Positions 18,447-26,390 of a stretch of DNA of 64,000 nucleotides are shown here, one piece after another. Both the position numbers and the translations under genes were made by a program. Source of the stretch: JAGNRR01 sp964409905 (GTDB taxonomy: Bacteria; Bacteroidota; Bacteroidia; Chitinophagales; Chitinophagaceae); NCBI GenBank assembly GCA_964409905.1, contig CAYPET010000006.1, forward strand, positions 48,111 through 112,110, read 5' to 3'. Each line of letters begins with the position of its first letter. Position 1 is the first letter of the stretch. The notes under the pieces are model-generated. The model was not told where the DNA came from. It searched no databases and saw only the letters and a list, made by a program, of their open reading frames with translations.

Positions 18447-19049
18447 ATGTTTTATTCATATAAAGGAGTTAAGCCCGTTGTTGATGAAAGCGCCTATGTT
18501 CATCCGCAGGCTGTTGTTACGGGTCAAGTGATTATTGGCAAAAATGTATACATTGGTCCGGGTGCGGCAATACGAGGTGATTTTGGTAGCATCATTATTG
18601 AAGATGGATGTAATGTGCAAGAGAATTGTACAATACATATGTTTCCCGGAGTAACGGTTATTTTAAAAGAAAATGCGCACATTGGTCATGGAGCTATCAT
18701 TCATGGCGCTGTAATTGGTAAGAATGTATTGATAGGTATGAATGCGGTCATTATGGATAATGCTATTATAGGTGATGAATGCATTATAGGTGCGCTAAGT
18801 TTTGTAAAGGCAGACAGTGTTTTCGAACCTAGATCGCTCATAGTAGGCAATCCTGCAAAAGTTATCCGAACGGTCACAGATCAAATGATTGATTGGAAAA
18901 CGAAGGGAACCGAAGTTTATCAATTATTAGCCCGTGAGGCAAAGGAGGAGCTTATGCCTTGTGAACCATTAAGAGAAATTGAAAAACAAGCAAAAAGCCC
19001 TTCATCAGAATATCAAACTTGGAATAAAACAAAAGCCGATGAATCCTAA
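18447..19049 (+). CDS. paaY: Gamma carbonic anhydrase-family hexapeptide protein, PaaY-like
   Basis: A 200-residue left-handed beta-helix protein made of hexapeptide repeats (VIIGKNVYIGPGAAIRGDFGSIIIEDGCNVQ ... GHGAIIHGAVIGKNVLIG). The three metal-site His positions expected of the gamma carbonic anhydrase/PaaY group are visible in CTIHMF and HIGHGAIIHG. PaaY is a thioesterase that clears dead-end CoA esters in phenylacetate catabolism. It is 2 nt downstream of paaH and overlaps the next gene by 11 nt. The alternative is a general YrdA-like protein; the context favours PaaY. Confidence 0.82.
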   Translation: MFYSYKGVKPVVDESAYVHPQAVVTGQVIIGKNVYIGPGAAIRGDFGSIIIEDGCNVQENCTIHMFPGVTVILKENAHIGHGAIIHGAVIGKNVLIGMNAVIMDNAIIGDECIIGALSFVKADSVFEPRSLIVGNPAKVIRTVTDQMIDWKTKGTEVYQLLAREAKEELMPCEPLREIEKQAKSPSSEYQTWNKTKADES

Positions 19050-19503
19050 ATTACAATTTCTGCAAAATGATTTTCTCCAATTATTAAAGGAAATATCGCG
19101 TGAAAAGGTACCGCATTTTGGAAAAATGAATCTACATCAAATGATCGAACATATGGCTTGGTCATTTCAGATTGCGAGCGGAAAAATACACTTCCCCAAT
19201 ACGCAGACTGAGATTGTCACAGATAAAATGTATCGATTTATGATGAGTGATAAACCTTTTAGAGAAAATACGCCCAATCCAAACATGGCCGAAACGCCTA
19301 AACCAACAGATACAGCAACAATACCTTTGGCATTGGAATGGTTGCAAAACGAAATCGATAATTTTGTACTTGTTTATCAGCAAAACGATAATTTACGTAT
19401 TGCAAATCCCTTTTTTGGAGAACTGAATTTTGAAGAACAAGTTCATTTACTTCACAAACATGCGCTGCATCATTTAAAGCAATTTGGTCAACCCGCGGAA
19501 TAA
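19039..19503 (+). CDS. DUF1569 family protein (DinB-like fold)
   Basis: A 154-residue cytoplasmic helical protein starting at an ATG that overlaps the paaY stop. The pattern MNLHQMIEHMAWSFQI near 35-50 and LLHKHALHHLKQFG near the C-terminus supply the spaced His residues of DUF1569, a family related to the metal-binding DinB/YfiT fold. The longer frame from 18979 lies inside paaY and was rejected. Its place at the end of paaH-paaY suggests a linked role, but the reaction is unknown. A bidirectional terminator follows at once. Confidence 0.78.
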   Translation: MNPKLQFLQNDFLQLLKEISREKVPHFGKMNLHQMIEHMAWSFQIASGKIHFPNTQTEIVTDKMYRFMMSDKPFRENTPNPNMAETPKPTDTATIPLALEWLQNEIDNFVLVYQQNDNLRIANPFFGELNFEEQVHLLHKHALHHLKQFGQPAE

Positions 19504-19537
19504 AAAAAATCCCATGATACATATCATGGGATTTTTT
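19504..19537. terminator. Bidirectional terminator between DUF1569 and DUF4397 genes
   Basis: Inverted repeat AAATCCCATGATA / TATCATGGGATTT with A run on the left and T run on the right, so it can end transcription from both convergent genes. Confidence 0.88.
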
Positions 19538-19556
19538 CATGGAAAAATAAAAAAAA

Positions 19557-20255
19557 TTAATTGTTTCTGATAAGGTCGATATTCAATGATGTTAATGTAG
19601 TACCAGTAGTATCTGTATTATAACCAGAAGCTACAATAGTGTAAATACCGCGGTTAGCCAAGTTAACAGGTGTTGGTAAAGATACAATATTGCTATCGCC
19701 AATTACACGATAACCAAGAGAGTATGAACCAGCGTCAACTGGAGCAAATGCTGTGTACTGTCTGAAGCTTTGATTTGAGAATACAACACTAGTATCAGCA
19801 AGATTAACAATGTCAATTGCCCCGCTGTTATGAGAGGCATGTATAAATCTGATATGTGCTTTCCCTAAAACAGGGTCGCTAAGGTCATCCTCTAAAAACA
19901 ATACTTGTGTTTTACCTGCTGTATCTATGGCTACTAAAGAATAATCACCGTTTAAGTCAAGGTCTTTATTAATATCAGCAACGGTTACAGCGGTTGCAGC
20001 ATTGTTCAAACGTAGATTTTTCATACCTGTCAGACTTTGAAAGTATGGTGTATTTCTGTTATACATAATGCCATTCGCATTTTGTAGGGCATTGTCAATA
20101 TAAAAATCAAACATTGTACCTTGAGATGCGTTAATTACCATTACCTTGGCTAAGGTTGAGTTTACGTTATCATTATCATCAACTTCGCAAGATGAAAACA
20201 TGGCGCTAACTGTGAGCGCAAACAAACCAAATAAAATAATTGCCTTTTTGTTCAT
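19557..20255 (-). CDS. DUF4397 family lipoprotein
   Basis: A 232-residue exported protein. The start MNKKAIILFGLFALTVSAMFSSC gives a lipoprotein signal with Cys23; the longer frame to 20318 only adds residues ahead of a signal peptide and overlaps a well-formed promoter. The body has the DUF4397 pattern (KVMVINASQGTMFDFYIDN ... AHIRFIHASHNSGAIDIV), two related beta-sandwich halves. The family is widespread in Bacteroidota and clostridia with no known function. It is monocistronic between a promoter at 20271-20301 and the terminator at 19504-19537. Confidence 0.85.
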   Translation of the reverse strand: MNKKAIILFGLFALTVSAMFSSCEVDDNDNVNSTLAKVMVINASQGTMFDFYIDNALQNANGIMYNRNTPYFQSLTGMKNLRLNNAATAVTVADINKDLDLNGDYSLVAIDTAGKTQVLFLEDDLSDPVLGKAHIRFIHASHNSGAIDIVNLADTSVVFSNQSFRQYTAFAPVDAGSYSLGYRVIGDSNIVSLPTPVNLANRGIYTIVASGYNTDTTGTTLTSLNIDLIRNN

Positions 20256-20270
20256 TCTATAAATTTTTGC

Positions 20271-20301
20271 CAAAGTTAATAAATTGGAAACATAAACCAA
20301 A
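20271..20301 (-). promoter_or_regulatory. Full Bacteroidota-type promoter of the DUF4397 gene
   Basis: On the minus strand: TTTG at 20301-20298, 19-nt spacer, TAACTTTG at 20278-20271, then 15 nt to the ATG at 20255. Both elements match the consensus at ideal spacing. Confidence 0.72.
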
Positions 20302-20342
20302 CATTTCGTGTAAATCACTTTATGCCAAAATACCTTTACACC

Positions 20343-20750
20343 ATGAAATCAAATCCATTGCGATTTATACTGTCGCTATCAATAGGGGTTATTGCTACTT
20401 ATTTTATTACCATATTTTTTCAATCTTTAGCGCCAAATCTTATTGGGTATCCGTCGCTTGAAGAGGGAGCGGATGTTGATCGTTTTGAAAGGTATTTACA
20501 AGAACTGCCTTTAAGGGCAAATATAGCCATCGTGACATCGGCTATATTGGGTGTTTTTTTTGGTGCTTATGCGGCTGCTCGTATTGTGCCAATCAAAAAA
20601 TCAGAAGCTGCTTTAGGGGTTGGGATATTTTGTACTGTAATTTATCTATTCATGGTTATTGCTTTCGCCTTTCCAATTGGTTTAGCAATGCCATTGCTGT
20701 TATTAACGACTCCGTTCGCCTATATCGGTGGAAGGCTTGCCGATCGGTAA
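20343..20750 (+). CDS. Small membrane protein of unknown function
   Basis: I do not recognise the family. The 135-residue protein has three to four hydrophobic segments (about 6-28, 58-80, 90-108 and 110-128), basic residues between them (IVPIKKSE), and a cytoplasmic-looking tail GGRLADR. An in-frame ATG at 20322 would add seven residues. The start at 20343 was preferred because TACCTTTA, one mismatch from TAnnTTTG, ends 4 nt before it. The gene stands alone, convergent with the DUF6787-like gene. It may be a small integral protein of the inner membrane. Confidence 0.6.
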   Translation: MKSNPLRFILSLSIGVIATYFITIFFQSLAPNLIGYPSLEEGADVDRFERYLQELPLRANIAIVTSAILGVFFGAYAAARIVPIKKSEAALGVGIFCTVIYLFMVIAFAFPIGLAMPLLLLTTPFAYIGGRLADR

Positions 20751-20767
20751 AAAATCTTTTTAGTGGA

Positions 20768-21058
20768 TTACTTTAATATTTTCATTTTTCGCAGAATCTT
20801 CTTTTCGTAATTCCAGAAAAATTTAAACTGTCCGAATGGTATCGAAACCAGCAGAATAATAATTTGATATCCAAATATTAAAATCAGGCCTCTTAGCCCG
20901 GCTCGCTGCCATAGGGGTGATTCTGCTGTTAATCCCACCCAATTTGTAATATATCGAGAAATATAGGCCGTAGTAGTACCTGTTATGGCAAATACACAAA
21001 GTATTAAAATCAAGTCTAGGTTGTTAACCTTCCATTTTTTTTTGAGCTTATCAAACAT
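20768..21058 (-). CDS. Small membrane protein, DUF6787-like
   Basis: A 96-residue protein with two transmembrane segments (about 14-34 and 56-76) and Lys-rich ends (MFDKLKKKWKV, EKKILRKMKILK). It resembles the short Bacteroidota proteins grouped as DUF6787; the assignment is from memory of the family pattern and is moderate. It starts 17 nt after nuoG stops, so it is probably co-transcribed with nuoG. No function is known. Confidence 0.6.
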   Translation of the reverse strand: MFDKLKKKWKVNNLDLILILCVFAITGTTTAYISRYITNWVGLTAESPLWQRAGLRGLILIFGYQIIILLVSIPFGQFKFFWNYEKKILRKMKILK

Positions 21059-21075
21059 TTACTTTCAACTACCGA

Positions 21076-22134
21076 TTAGGGCTTTTTATTTACTTCACTA
21101 ACGTCATGAATATCCAGTAGCAGTTTTGGATTTCGCCCCTTTAATACCTTTGGTAGTGTTTCAGAAGGGATAACAGTATCAGTTTTATATAAACCTTGGT
21201 TTATTACACTATGACGGCTGATGTCAGCTGCGCCTTCTATAACCCAATCCGATGTGTTTTTTTTATCAAAACGACATGTATTGCATATCCAACCGGGCTT
21301 TCCATCCTTTTTACTGTCCATTACTTCACCCCAAACATCTTTGCGTGCTGTTACTCGAAGTACATTCTCACCACGGTTCCATAAGGTAACTTCGCCACAA
21401 CATTTATCGCAATCTCTATGCGCATATACCGGCTTGGTAAACCAAACTCGTTGCTTAAATCGGAAGGTTTTGTCTGTCAGGGCACCCACTGGACAAACAT
21501 CAATCATATTACCGCTAAAGTCATTATCGATAGCTTTTTTGATATAAGTTGATATGGCTGCATGATCACCTCGGTCTACCACTCCATGATTGCGCGAATC
21601 TGTTAATTGATCAGCTACGTATGTACAACGATAGCATAATATACAGCGCGTCATATGCAGCTGTATGTAAGGCCCAAAATCTTCTTTTACAAATGTTCTT
21701 CTGTCAAATTCATATCGTGTTCCTGCAGCGCCATGTTCATAGCCCAAATCTTGCAAATGGCACTCTCCGGCCTGGTCGCAAATAGGGCAGTCCAGAGGAT
21801 GATTCATTAATAAAAATTCAACCACACCAGCCCGAGCGTCGCGAACACGATCAGAAGTAATATTTTTTACTTCCATTCCATCCATTACCTGTGTGCGGCA
21901 ACTTGCTACTAATTTGGGCATAGGACGTTCATCCGCATTACTACCCTTGCTAACTTCAACCAGGCAAGTGCGGCATTTGCCTCCTGATCCTTCCAGCTTG
22001 CTATAATAGCACATTGCCGGCGGGGTAACGTCACCACCTATTTCACGTGCTGCTTGTAATATTGTAGTACCAGGATTCACCTGAACCGATATATTATCAA
22101 TCGTTACGGTAAATTTTGCAGTATTATCGCTCAT
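21076..22134 (-). CDS. nuoG: NADH-quinone oxidoreductase subunit G, short Bacteroidota form
   Basis: Iron-sulfur subunit of respiratory complex I, 352 residues. It carries the N-terminal 2Fe-2S ferredoxin domain (CYYSKLEGSGGKCRTCLVEV), the His-Cys cluster region (HPLDCPICDQAGECHLQD), and the CxxCxxC 4Fe-4S cluster (RCILCYRCTYV ... CPVGAL). It stops soon after the NuoG 4Fe4S region and lacks the large molybdopterin-oxidoreductase-like domain of the 900-residue E. coli protein; the short form is known in this phylum. The ATG at 22134 was preferred to one 15 nt upstream because an exact TAnnTTTG lies 12 nt before it. No nuoE, nuoF or nuoH is adjacent; nuoHIJ are 26 kb away. Confidence 0.9.
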   Translation of the reverse strand: MSDNTAKFTVTIDNISVQVNPGTTILQAAREIGGDVTPPAMCYYSKLEGSGGKCRTCLVEVSKGSNADERPMPKLVASCRTQVMDGMEVKNITSDRVRDARAGVVEFLLMNHPLDCPICDQAGECHLQDLGYEHGAAGTRYEFDRRTFVKEDFGPYIQLHMTRCILCYRCTYVADQLTDSRNHGVVDRGDHAAISTYIKKAIDNDFSGNMIDVCPVGALTDKTFRFKQRVWFTKPVYAHRDCDKCCGEVTLWNRGENVLRVTARKDVWGEVMDSKKDGKPGWICNTCRFDKKNTSDWVIEGAADISRHSVINQGLYKTDTVIPSETLPKVLKGRNPKLLLDIHDVSEVNKKP

Positions 22135-22146
22135 AATTTGAAGGCT

Positions 22147-22154
22147 CAAAATTA
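22147..22154 (-). promoter_or_regulatory. -7 promoter element TAATTTTG for nuoG
   Basis: Exact minus-strand TAnnTTTG, 12 nt ahead of the ATG at 22134. It implies that nuoG has its own promoter and is not read from a longer nuo operon. Confidence 0.5.
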
Positions 22155-22186
22155 CGTCAAAAACATAGCTTATACCTTTTGATGGT

Positions 22187-23110
22187 TTAGTTTTTATTCA
22201 TCTCAAAGTAAACTAAGTTCACAAATTCTTCTAAGCGGTTATCAATGTCTGCTTTGGAAATTTCACGTAGCCGATCTACCCCAAATTTCTCTACTACAAA
22301 ACTGGCCATGGCTGATCCGATTATAATACCCTTCTTCATATTTTCAAAAGATAAATCATCGGTGCTGGCCAAATGACCCATAAAACCACCGGCAAATGTG
22401 TCACCGGCCCCTGTGGGGTCAAATACTTCTTCTAACGGCAATGCTGGGGCGTGAAATATTTTATTTTCATGAAACAATAATGCACCATGTTCACCTTTCT
22501 TTATAATCAGATATTTTGGGCCCATTGAACGAATCTTTTCTGCAGCCTTTACCAAACTGTATTCGCCACTCAATTGTCTTGCCTCGCTGTCGTTAACTAG
22601 TAATAGGTCGACTTTCTTTAATACAGCTTGTAAATCAACCATCGCAATGTCCATCCAAAAATTCATTGTATCCAAAACGATTAATTTGGGCTTCTCATGC
22701 AGTTGTTCAATGACTTGAAGTTGAACGCTTGGGGCTAAGTTGCCAAGCATTACATATTTTGCATCTTGATATGATGCAGGAACTTGAGGATTAAATTTCT
22801 CTAAGACGTTTAAATCTGTTACCAAAGTGTCGCGGGTATTCATATCCAAATGATATTTACCACTCCAGAAAAAAGACTTTTCATGCTGCAAAACCTCTAC
22901 ACCCTCAAACACAACGCCCCGGCCCTTTAGTGCTTCAATTTCTTGCGTCGGGAAATCTCCACCAATAATCGATATTTGTTTGATAGGTGTGGTAAAGTGA
23001 GAGGCACTCCATGCGCCGTAAGTGGCTGAACCTCCAATGATTTTATCCGTTTTGCCGAAAGGTGTTTCAATAGCATCAAAGGCCATCGTGCCTGTTATCA
23101 ATAATGACAT
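22187..23110 (-). CDS. PfkB-family carbohydrate/nucleoside kinase
   Basis: A 307-residue ribokinase-fold kinase. The C-terminal PfkB signature DPTGAGDTFAGGFMG (near 235-249) holds the catalytic Asp and the anion hole, and the N-terminal glycine pair is in IIGGSATYGAWSASHF. The phosphoryl acceptor cannot be told from sequence; the overall pattern (LLITGTMAFDAIETPFGK) is that of the adenosine-kinase/sugar-kinase group common in Bacteroidota. The frame extends to 23167, but the ATG at 23110 has a normal family N-terminus and an exact TAnnTTTG 14 nt before it. Confidence 0.85.
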   Translation of the reverse strand: MSLLITGTMAFDAIETPFGKTDKIIGGSATYGAWSASHFTTPIKQISIIGGDFPTQEIEALKGRGVVFEGVEVLQHEKSFFWSGKYHLDMNTRDTLVTDLNVLEKFNPQVPASYQDAKYVMLGNLAPSVQLQVIEQLHEKPKLIVLDTMNFWMDIAMVDLQAVLKKVDLLLVNDSEARQLSGEYSLVKAAEKIRSMGPKYLIIKKGEHGALLFHENKIFHAPALPLEEVFDPTGAGDTFAGGFMGHLASTDDLSFENMKKGIIIGSAMASFVVEKFGVDRLREISKADIDNRLEEFVNLVYFEMNKN

Positions 23111-23124
23111 ATAAAAAATTTTGC

Positions 23125-23132
23125 CAAAGGTA
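23125..23132 (-). promoter_or_regulatory. -7 promoter element TACCTTTG for the PfkB kinase gene
   Basis: Exact minus-strand TAnnTTTG in the 43-nt gap after the SGNH hydrolase gene, 14 nt ahead of the ATG at 23110. Confidence 0.5.
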
Positions 23133-23153
23133 ACGGGCACCAGGCAAGAAGAT

Positions 23154-24425
23154 TTAGTAAATGACAATTTTCTTGGTTACGATCCGCAAATAATCATCTG
23201 CTAAACATAGCACATAAACACCCGGTAAGTATTTTGACAAATCCATTGTTGCAGAAGGGGATAGCAATTCTTCGCTCATTATACATCGACCATTTAAATC
23301 AAATAATTGGGCAGTTACATTCTTGTTTAGGTGATGCAGATAAATATACCGAGCATGTTGAGTAATGATGATGTCGGATCCAGCTTGCACGTTAGCAGTA
23401 CCGGTGCCGTTAACCATAATGGTTTTGCATACACTGTCCTTTTTGCCGCAGGCACTTTTTACTTCCAGGCAAACATTGTATGTGCTTGTAGTATTTGGAA
23501 AAACATGAAAAGGGTTGGTTGTAGTATCTGTGTTAGAGCCATCATTGAAGTGCCATAGACTAGAAGTGAATCTTTTTGAGGAATTTGTGAAACTAAACAA
23601 TGACGGATTGGGGGAGGCTGAAAAGCTAAAATCGGCGAAGGGGATATGACCTTTGCTCTGCCAGTTCTCTATGCTATCCAATACGATATTATCGGCTATT
23701 TGTTGCATATAAAAGGCATCGGCGTTGCCCACGCCACCTGGCAAGTATTGGCTGCCCACACAGCTTTTTTGAAATAAGGTGCAGTAAAATACGCAAGCAG
23801 CCAGGTAACTTCCATTGATAGATGGATGAGATTCATCAGGGTTATACAGCTCCACGTTGGGATAGGTATCGCGCATTTTTTTCCAGGCAGCGCCAACTGG
23901 TGATAAGCTCGCAGCGGTGCTGTCAGCAAATAGCAAATAGCTTTCGCTCAATCGTTGTTGCATACCGTCATAGGTACAAATTGGAGGATAATTGCTACAG
24001 TTAGAAGCGTCACCATTTTTCCGTCCCCATGTCATAAAATAAAGCGTTTCAGCACAGCTATTGGTTGCTTGGATTGTGCTATCCAAAGAAATAATGTAAG
24101 GCAAGGTTTGCGAGTTAACTTGAGCAGGGGAAAACGCTGGCTCTTGACTTTGACATTGTATACTTACATAATCCCAATTACCTTGTGCAATTTTAGAAAT
24201 GCTCGTGATATCTGCGCTATGTTGAAACGCAGTATAGCCTCCAGGGGTGTGACTTTCAAATGTTAATGTATCACCCAAAGAGTTTGCCAGGTCGGCAATC
24301 ATTTGGGGCAAATTATTGAAATAAGTATAGCTATTGCCTAAGAACAATACATTTCTCTTTTCGGCCATCGCTGGCTGAAGGGTAATAAATAGAATATAAG
24401 CTAACAGTAAGGTTATTTTTTTCAT
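23154..24425 (-). CDS. Secreted SGNH hydrolase with PKD domain and T9SS type A sorting domain
   Basis: A 423-residue extracellular esterase-like protein. Signal peptide at 1-20 (KKITLLLAYILFITLQPAMA). The SGNH domain starts directly: block I is GNSYT with the nucleophile Ser, and block V is DESHPS with the Asp and His, followed by GSYLAACVFY. A PKD domain follows (about 255-335: WHFNDGSNTDTTTNPFHVF), then a C-terminal sorting domain (LFDLNGRCIMSEELLS ... YLPGVYVLCLADDYLRIVTKKIVIY). It is probably displayed on or released from the surface by the T9SS and acts on esters of a glycan or lipid; the substrate is unknown. The start was moved inward from 24458 to give the signal peptide. Confidence 0.82.
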   Translation of the reverse strand: MKKITLLLAYILFITLQPAMAEKRNVLFLGNSYTYFNNLPQMIADLANSLGDTLTFESHTPGGYTAFQHSADITSISKIAQGNWDYVSIQCQSQEPAFSPAQVNSQTLPYIISLDSTIQATNSCAETLYFMTWGRKNGDASNCSNYPPICTYDGMQQRLSESYLLFADSTAASLSPVGAAWKKMRDTYPNVELYNPDESHPSINGSYLAACVFYCTLFQKSCVGSQYLPGGVGNADAFYMQQIADNIVLDSIENWQSKGHIPFADFSFSASPNPSLFSFTNSSKRFTSSLWHFNDGSNTDTTTNPFHVFPNTTSTYNVCLEVKSACGKKDSVCKTIMVNGTGTANVQAGSDIIITQHARYIYLHHLNKNVTAQLFDLNGRCIMSEELLSPSATMDLSKYLPGVYVLCLADDYLRIVTKKIVIY

Positions 24426-24505
24426 CAAATGATAATTGATTTGGTTTGAAGCATTCATTTCAATTCAAAATTAATCAATATTATTTTCATTACTTTGCCG
24501 CTGAA

Positions 24506-25207
24506 ATGATGAGGTATAAGCATGTATTCTTTGATTTAGATCATACCTTATGGGATTTTGATAAAAACTCAGAAGAAGCTATGCAAGTGGCTTTTGATAC
24601 CCTCAATATTGGTGCATTTTTGCATGTTGATTATGCCAAGTTTAATGAAGTTTATCAGGTAATTAATTTTCAATATTGGGAACGATTCAGAAAGGGTTTT
24701 ATCTCCAGAAGCGATTTGCGCTGGAAAAGGATGCAAGCAGCGTTTTTAAATTTTAAGAAGTATGATGCTCGGCTGGCTAAACAACTGGCAGAATTGTATC
24801 TGGAAGTATTACCTACAAAAACACATTTGTTTGATGGTGCGATAAAGGTGTTGGATTATTGCAGTAGTAAAAAATGTGCAATACACTTAATTACCAATGG
24901 ATTTGAAGAAACTCAGCATCAAAAAATTCGTCATGCGGGTATTGCGCATTACTTTTCTGAGGTAGTTAGTTCTGAAAGAGCCATGTCATCAAAACCAAAT
25001 CCAGCAATTTTTGAATTTGCTATCCGACAGACTAATGCATCGAAAGATACGAGCATTATGATTGGCGACCATTTTGAGGTAGATGTGATGGGTGCGAAAA
25101 ATTTTGGTATGGATCAGGTTTACTTCAACCCAACTGATCGACAAAACAATGATGGTAGTGCCACTTATGAGATACAATCTTTACACGAATTAATAGGAAT
25201 ATTATAG
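24506..25207 (+). CDS. YjjG-family noncanonical pyrimidine nucleotidase (HAD superfamily)
   Basis: A 233-residue cytoplasmic phosphatase. HAD motif I is FFDLDHTLWDFDKN with the nucleophile Asp, motif II is LITNGFEETQHQKI, motif III lysine is in SSKPNPAIF, and motif IV is MIGDHFEVDVMGAKNFG. The last matches the YjjG group, which removes phosphate from non-canonical pyrimidine nucleotides. Two adjacent ATG codons (24506, 24509) can start it; the frame upstream to 24446 was rejected. TACTTTG, one base short of TAnnTTTG, lies 8 nt before. rfbC follows 3 nt later. Confidence 0.85.
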   Translation: MMRYKHVFFDLDHTLWDFDKNSEEAMQVAFDTLNIGAFLHVDYAKFNEVYQVINFQYWERFRKGFISRSDLRWKRMQAAFLNFKKYDARLAKQLAELYLEVLPTKTHLFDGAIKVLDYCSSKKCAIHLITNGFEETQHQKIRHAGIAHYFSEVVSSERAMSSKPNPAIFEFAIRQTNASKDTSIMIGDHFEVDVMGAKNFGMDQVYFNPTDRQNNDGSATYEIQSLHELIGIL

Positions 25208-25210
25208 ATT

Positions 25211-25741
25211 ATGAACATCGAAGAAACCAGTCTAAAAGGTTGTTTTATCATTAAACCTCGCGTTTTTGAAGATGGGCGAGGCTATTTTTTTGAGTCATTT
25301 AATAAAAGCCGCTTCCAGGAACATACGGGATTGAACATTGATTTTGTGCAAGACAATGAAGCGAAGTCGGACTATGGTGTGATCAGAGGGTTGCACTTTC
25401 AGGTGGGGCAACATGCACAAGCTAAATTGGTGCGTGTGGTGGCAGGGAGCGTGCTTGATGTGGTGGTGGATTGCAGGCCAGATTCGCCAACTTATTTGCA
25501 ACACTTCTCATTGGTATTATCTGCAAAAAATTTCTTGCAGCTATTTATACCTCGTGGTTTTGCGCATGGCTACGCTGTGCTGGAAGATGGAACGTTGTTT
25601 TCGTACAAATGTGATAATTATTATAACAAAGAAAGTGAGGGAGGGATTTTTTATGCCGATGAACGATTGAATATCGATTGGCAAATCCCAGCTGAAAAAA
25701 TGATAATCTCGGAGAAAGATTTGGCGCTAAAGCTGGGCTAA
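25211..25741 (+). CDS. rfbC: dTDP-4-dehydrorhamnose 3,5-epimerase
   Basis: Third enzyme of dTDP-L-rhamnose synthesis, cytoplasmic. The 176-residue cupin has the family landmarks GYFFESFNKSRF, FVQDNEAKSDYGVIRGLHFQ (with the catalytic His), VRVVAGSVLDVVVDCR, and PRGFAHGYAVL, plus the Tyr in FSYKCDNYYNKESEGG. It sits 3 nt after the nucleotidase gene, but the other dTDP-rhamnose genes (rfbA, rfbB, rfbD) are not in the window. Its last 15 nt overlap the convergent hydrolase gene. Confidence 0.94.
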   Translation: MNIEETSLKGCFIIKPRVFEDGRGYFFESFNKSRFQEHTGLNIDFVQDNEAKSDYGVIRGLHFQVGQHAQAKLVRVVAGSVLDVVVDCRPDSPTYLQHFSLVLSAKNFLQLFIPRGFAHGYAVLEDGTLFSYKCDNYYNKESEGGIFYADERLNIDWQIPAEKMIISEKDLALKLG

Positions 25742-26377
25742 TACATTATTTATTACAGGATTTATCTCTGCTGCCTTGTTGTAAATCATAAAATGATTAC
25801 CACCTTCAATGATAACATCGGCCTTTACAAAACTACTAGGCAATAACATATCAGCGTTGCCATGAATATGAAAAGTAGGGCAGGCAACATCAGTATTGCG
25901 CCATCGACTAATAGTTCGAAATGACCAGGCAAGATATTCGTCGTCAATATTGTCAACATATTCTGATGCAATTTGTTTTTCGGGTTCGCTGATAGTGCCC
26001 AGAAAATTGTATATGATTGGCTTGCTTTTTTTTACTAAGGAACTTGGAATGAGATGATCTAGTCCGAGTGTTCCAGCCAATTTTAACTGTGTAGGTAGCT
26101 CATCTTTGGTTTTGCATGAAGAAATTAGAATAACTTTTTTTACTGGTATAAGTTTGGCAATTTCCATTGCCATCATGCCACCAAAAGATAGCCCTACTAG
26201 GATAGGATCCGGACCCAAAACGTCCTTCGCCATGCGACTGGCATAATTTTCGATACTTTCTGATTTGCTTGTGATAGGCAGCCAGGGTAAGTAAATAGCC
26301 TTGTGTTGAAGCACAAAATCTAGTTTGCTGAAAGCTCTTTCGTCGGCACCCAAGCCACTAATAAAGTATATGTTCAT
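25727..26377 (-). CDS. Alpha/beta hydrolase
   Basis: A 216-residue cytoplasmic alpha/beta-hydrolase-fold protein. The nucleophile elbow is VGLSFGG (about 62-68), the acid is probably in HIHGNADMLLP, and the His is in IEGGNHFMIYN near residue 195. No lid domain is visible. Substrate unknown. It is the third gene of a murI-pdxA-hydrolase run (13 nt after pdxA), and its end overlaps rfbC by 15 nt. Confidence 0.82.
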   Translation of the reverse strand: MNIYFISGLGADERAFSKLDFVLQHKAIYLPWLPITSKSESIENYASRMAKDVLGPDPILVGLSFGGMMAMEIAKLIPVKKVILISSCKTKDELPTQLKLAGTLGLDHLIPSSLVKKSKPIIYNFLGTISEPEKQIASEYVDNIDDEYLAWSFRTISRWRNTDVACPTFHIHGNADMLLPSSFVKADVIIEGGNHFMIYNKAAEINPVINNVLAQL

Positions 26378-26390
26378 TAATTTTTGTTGC

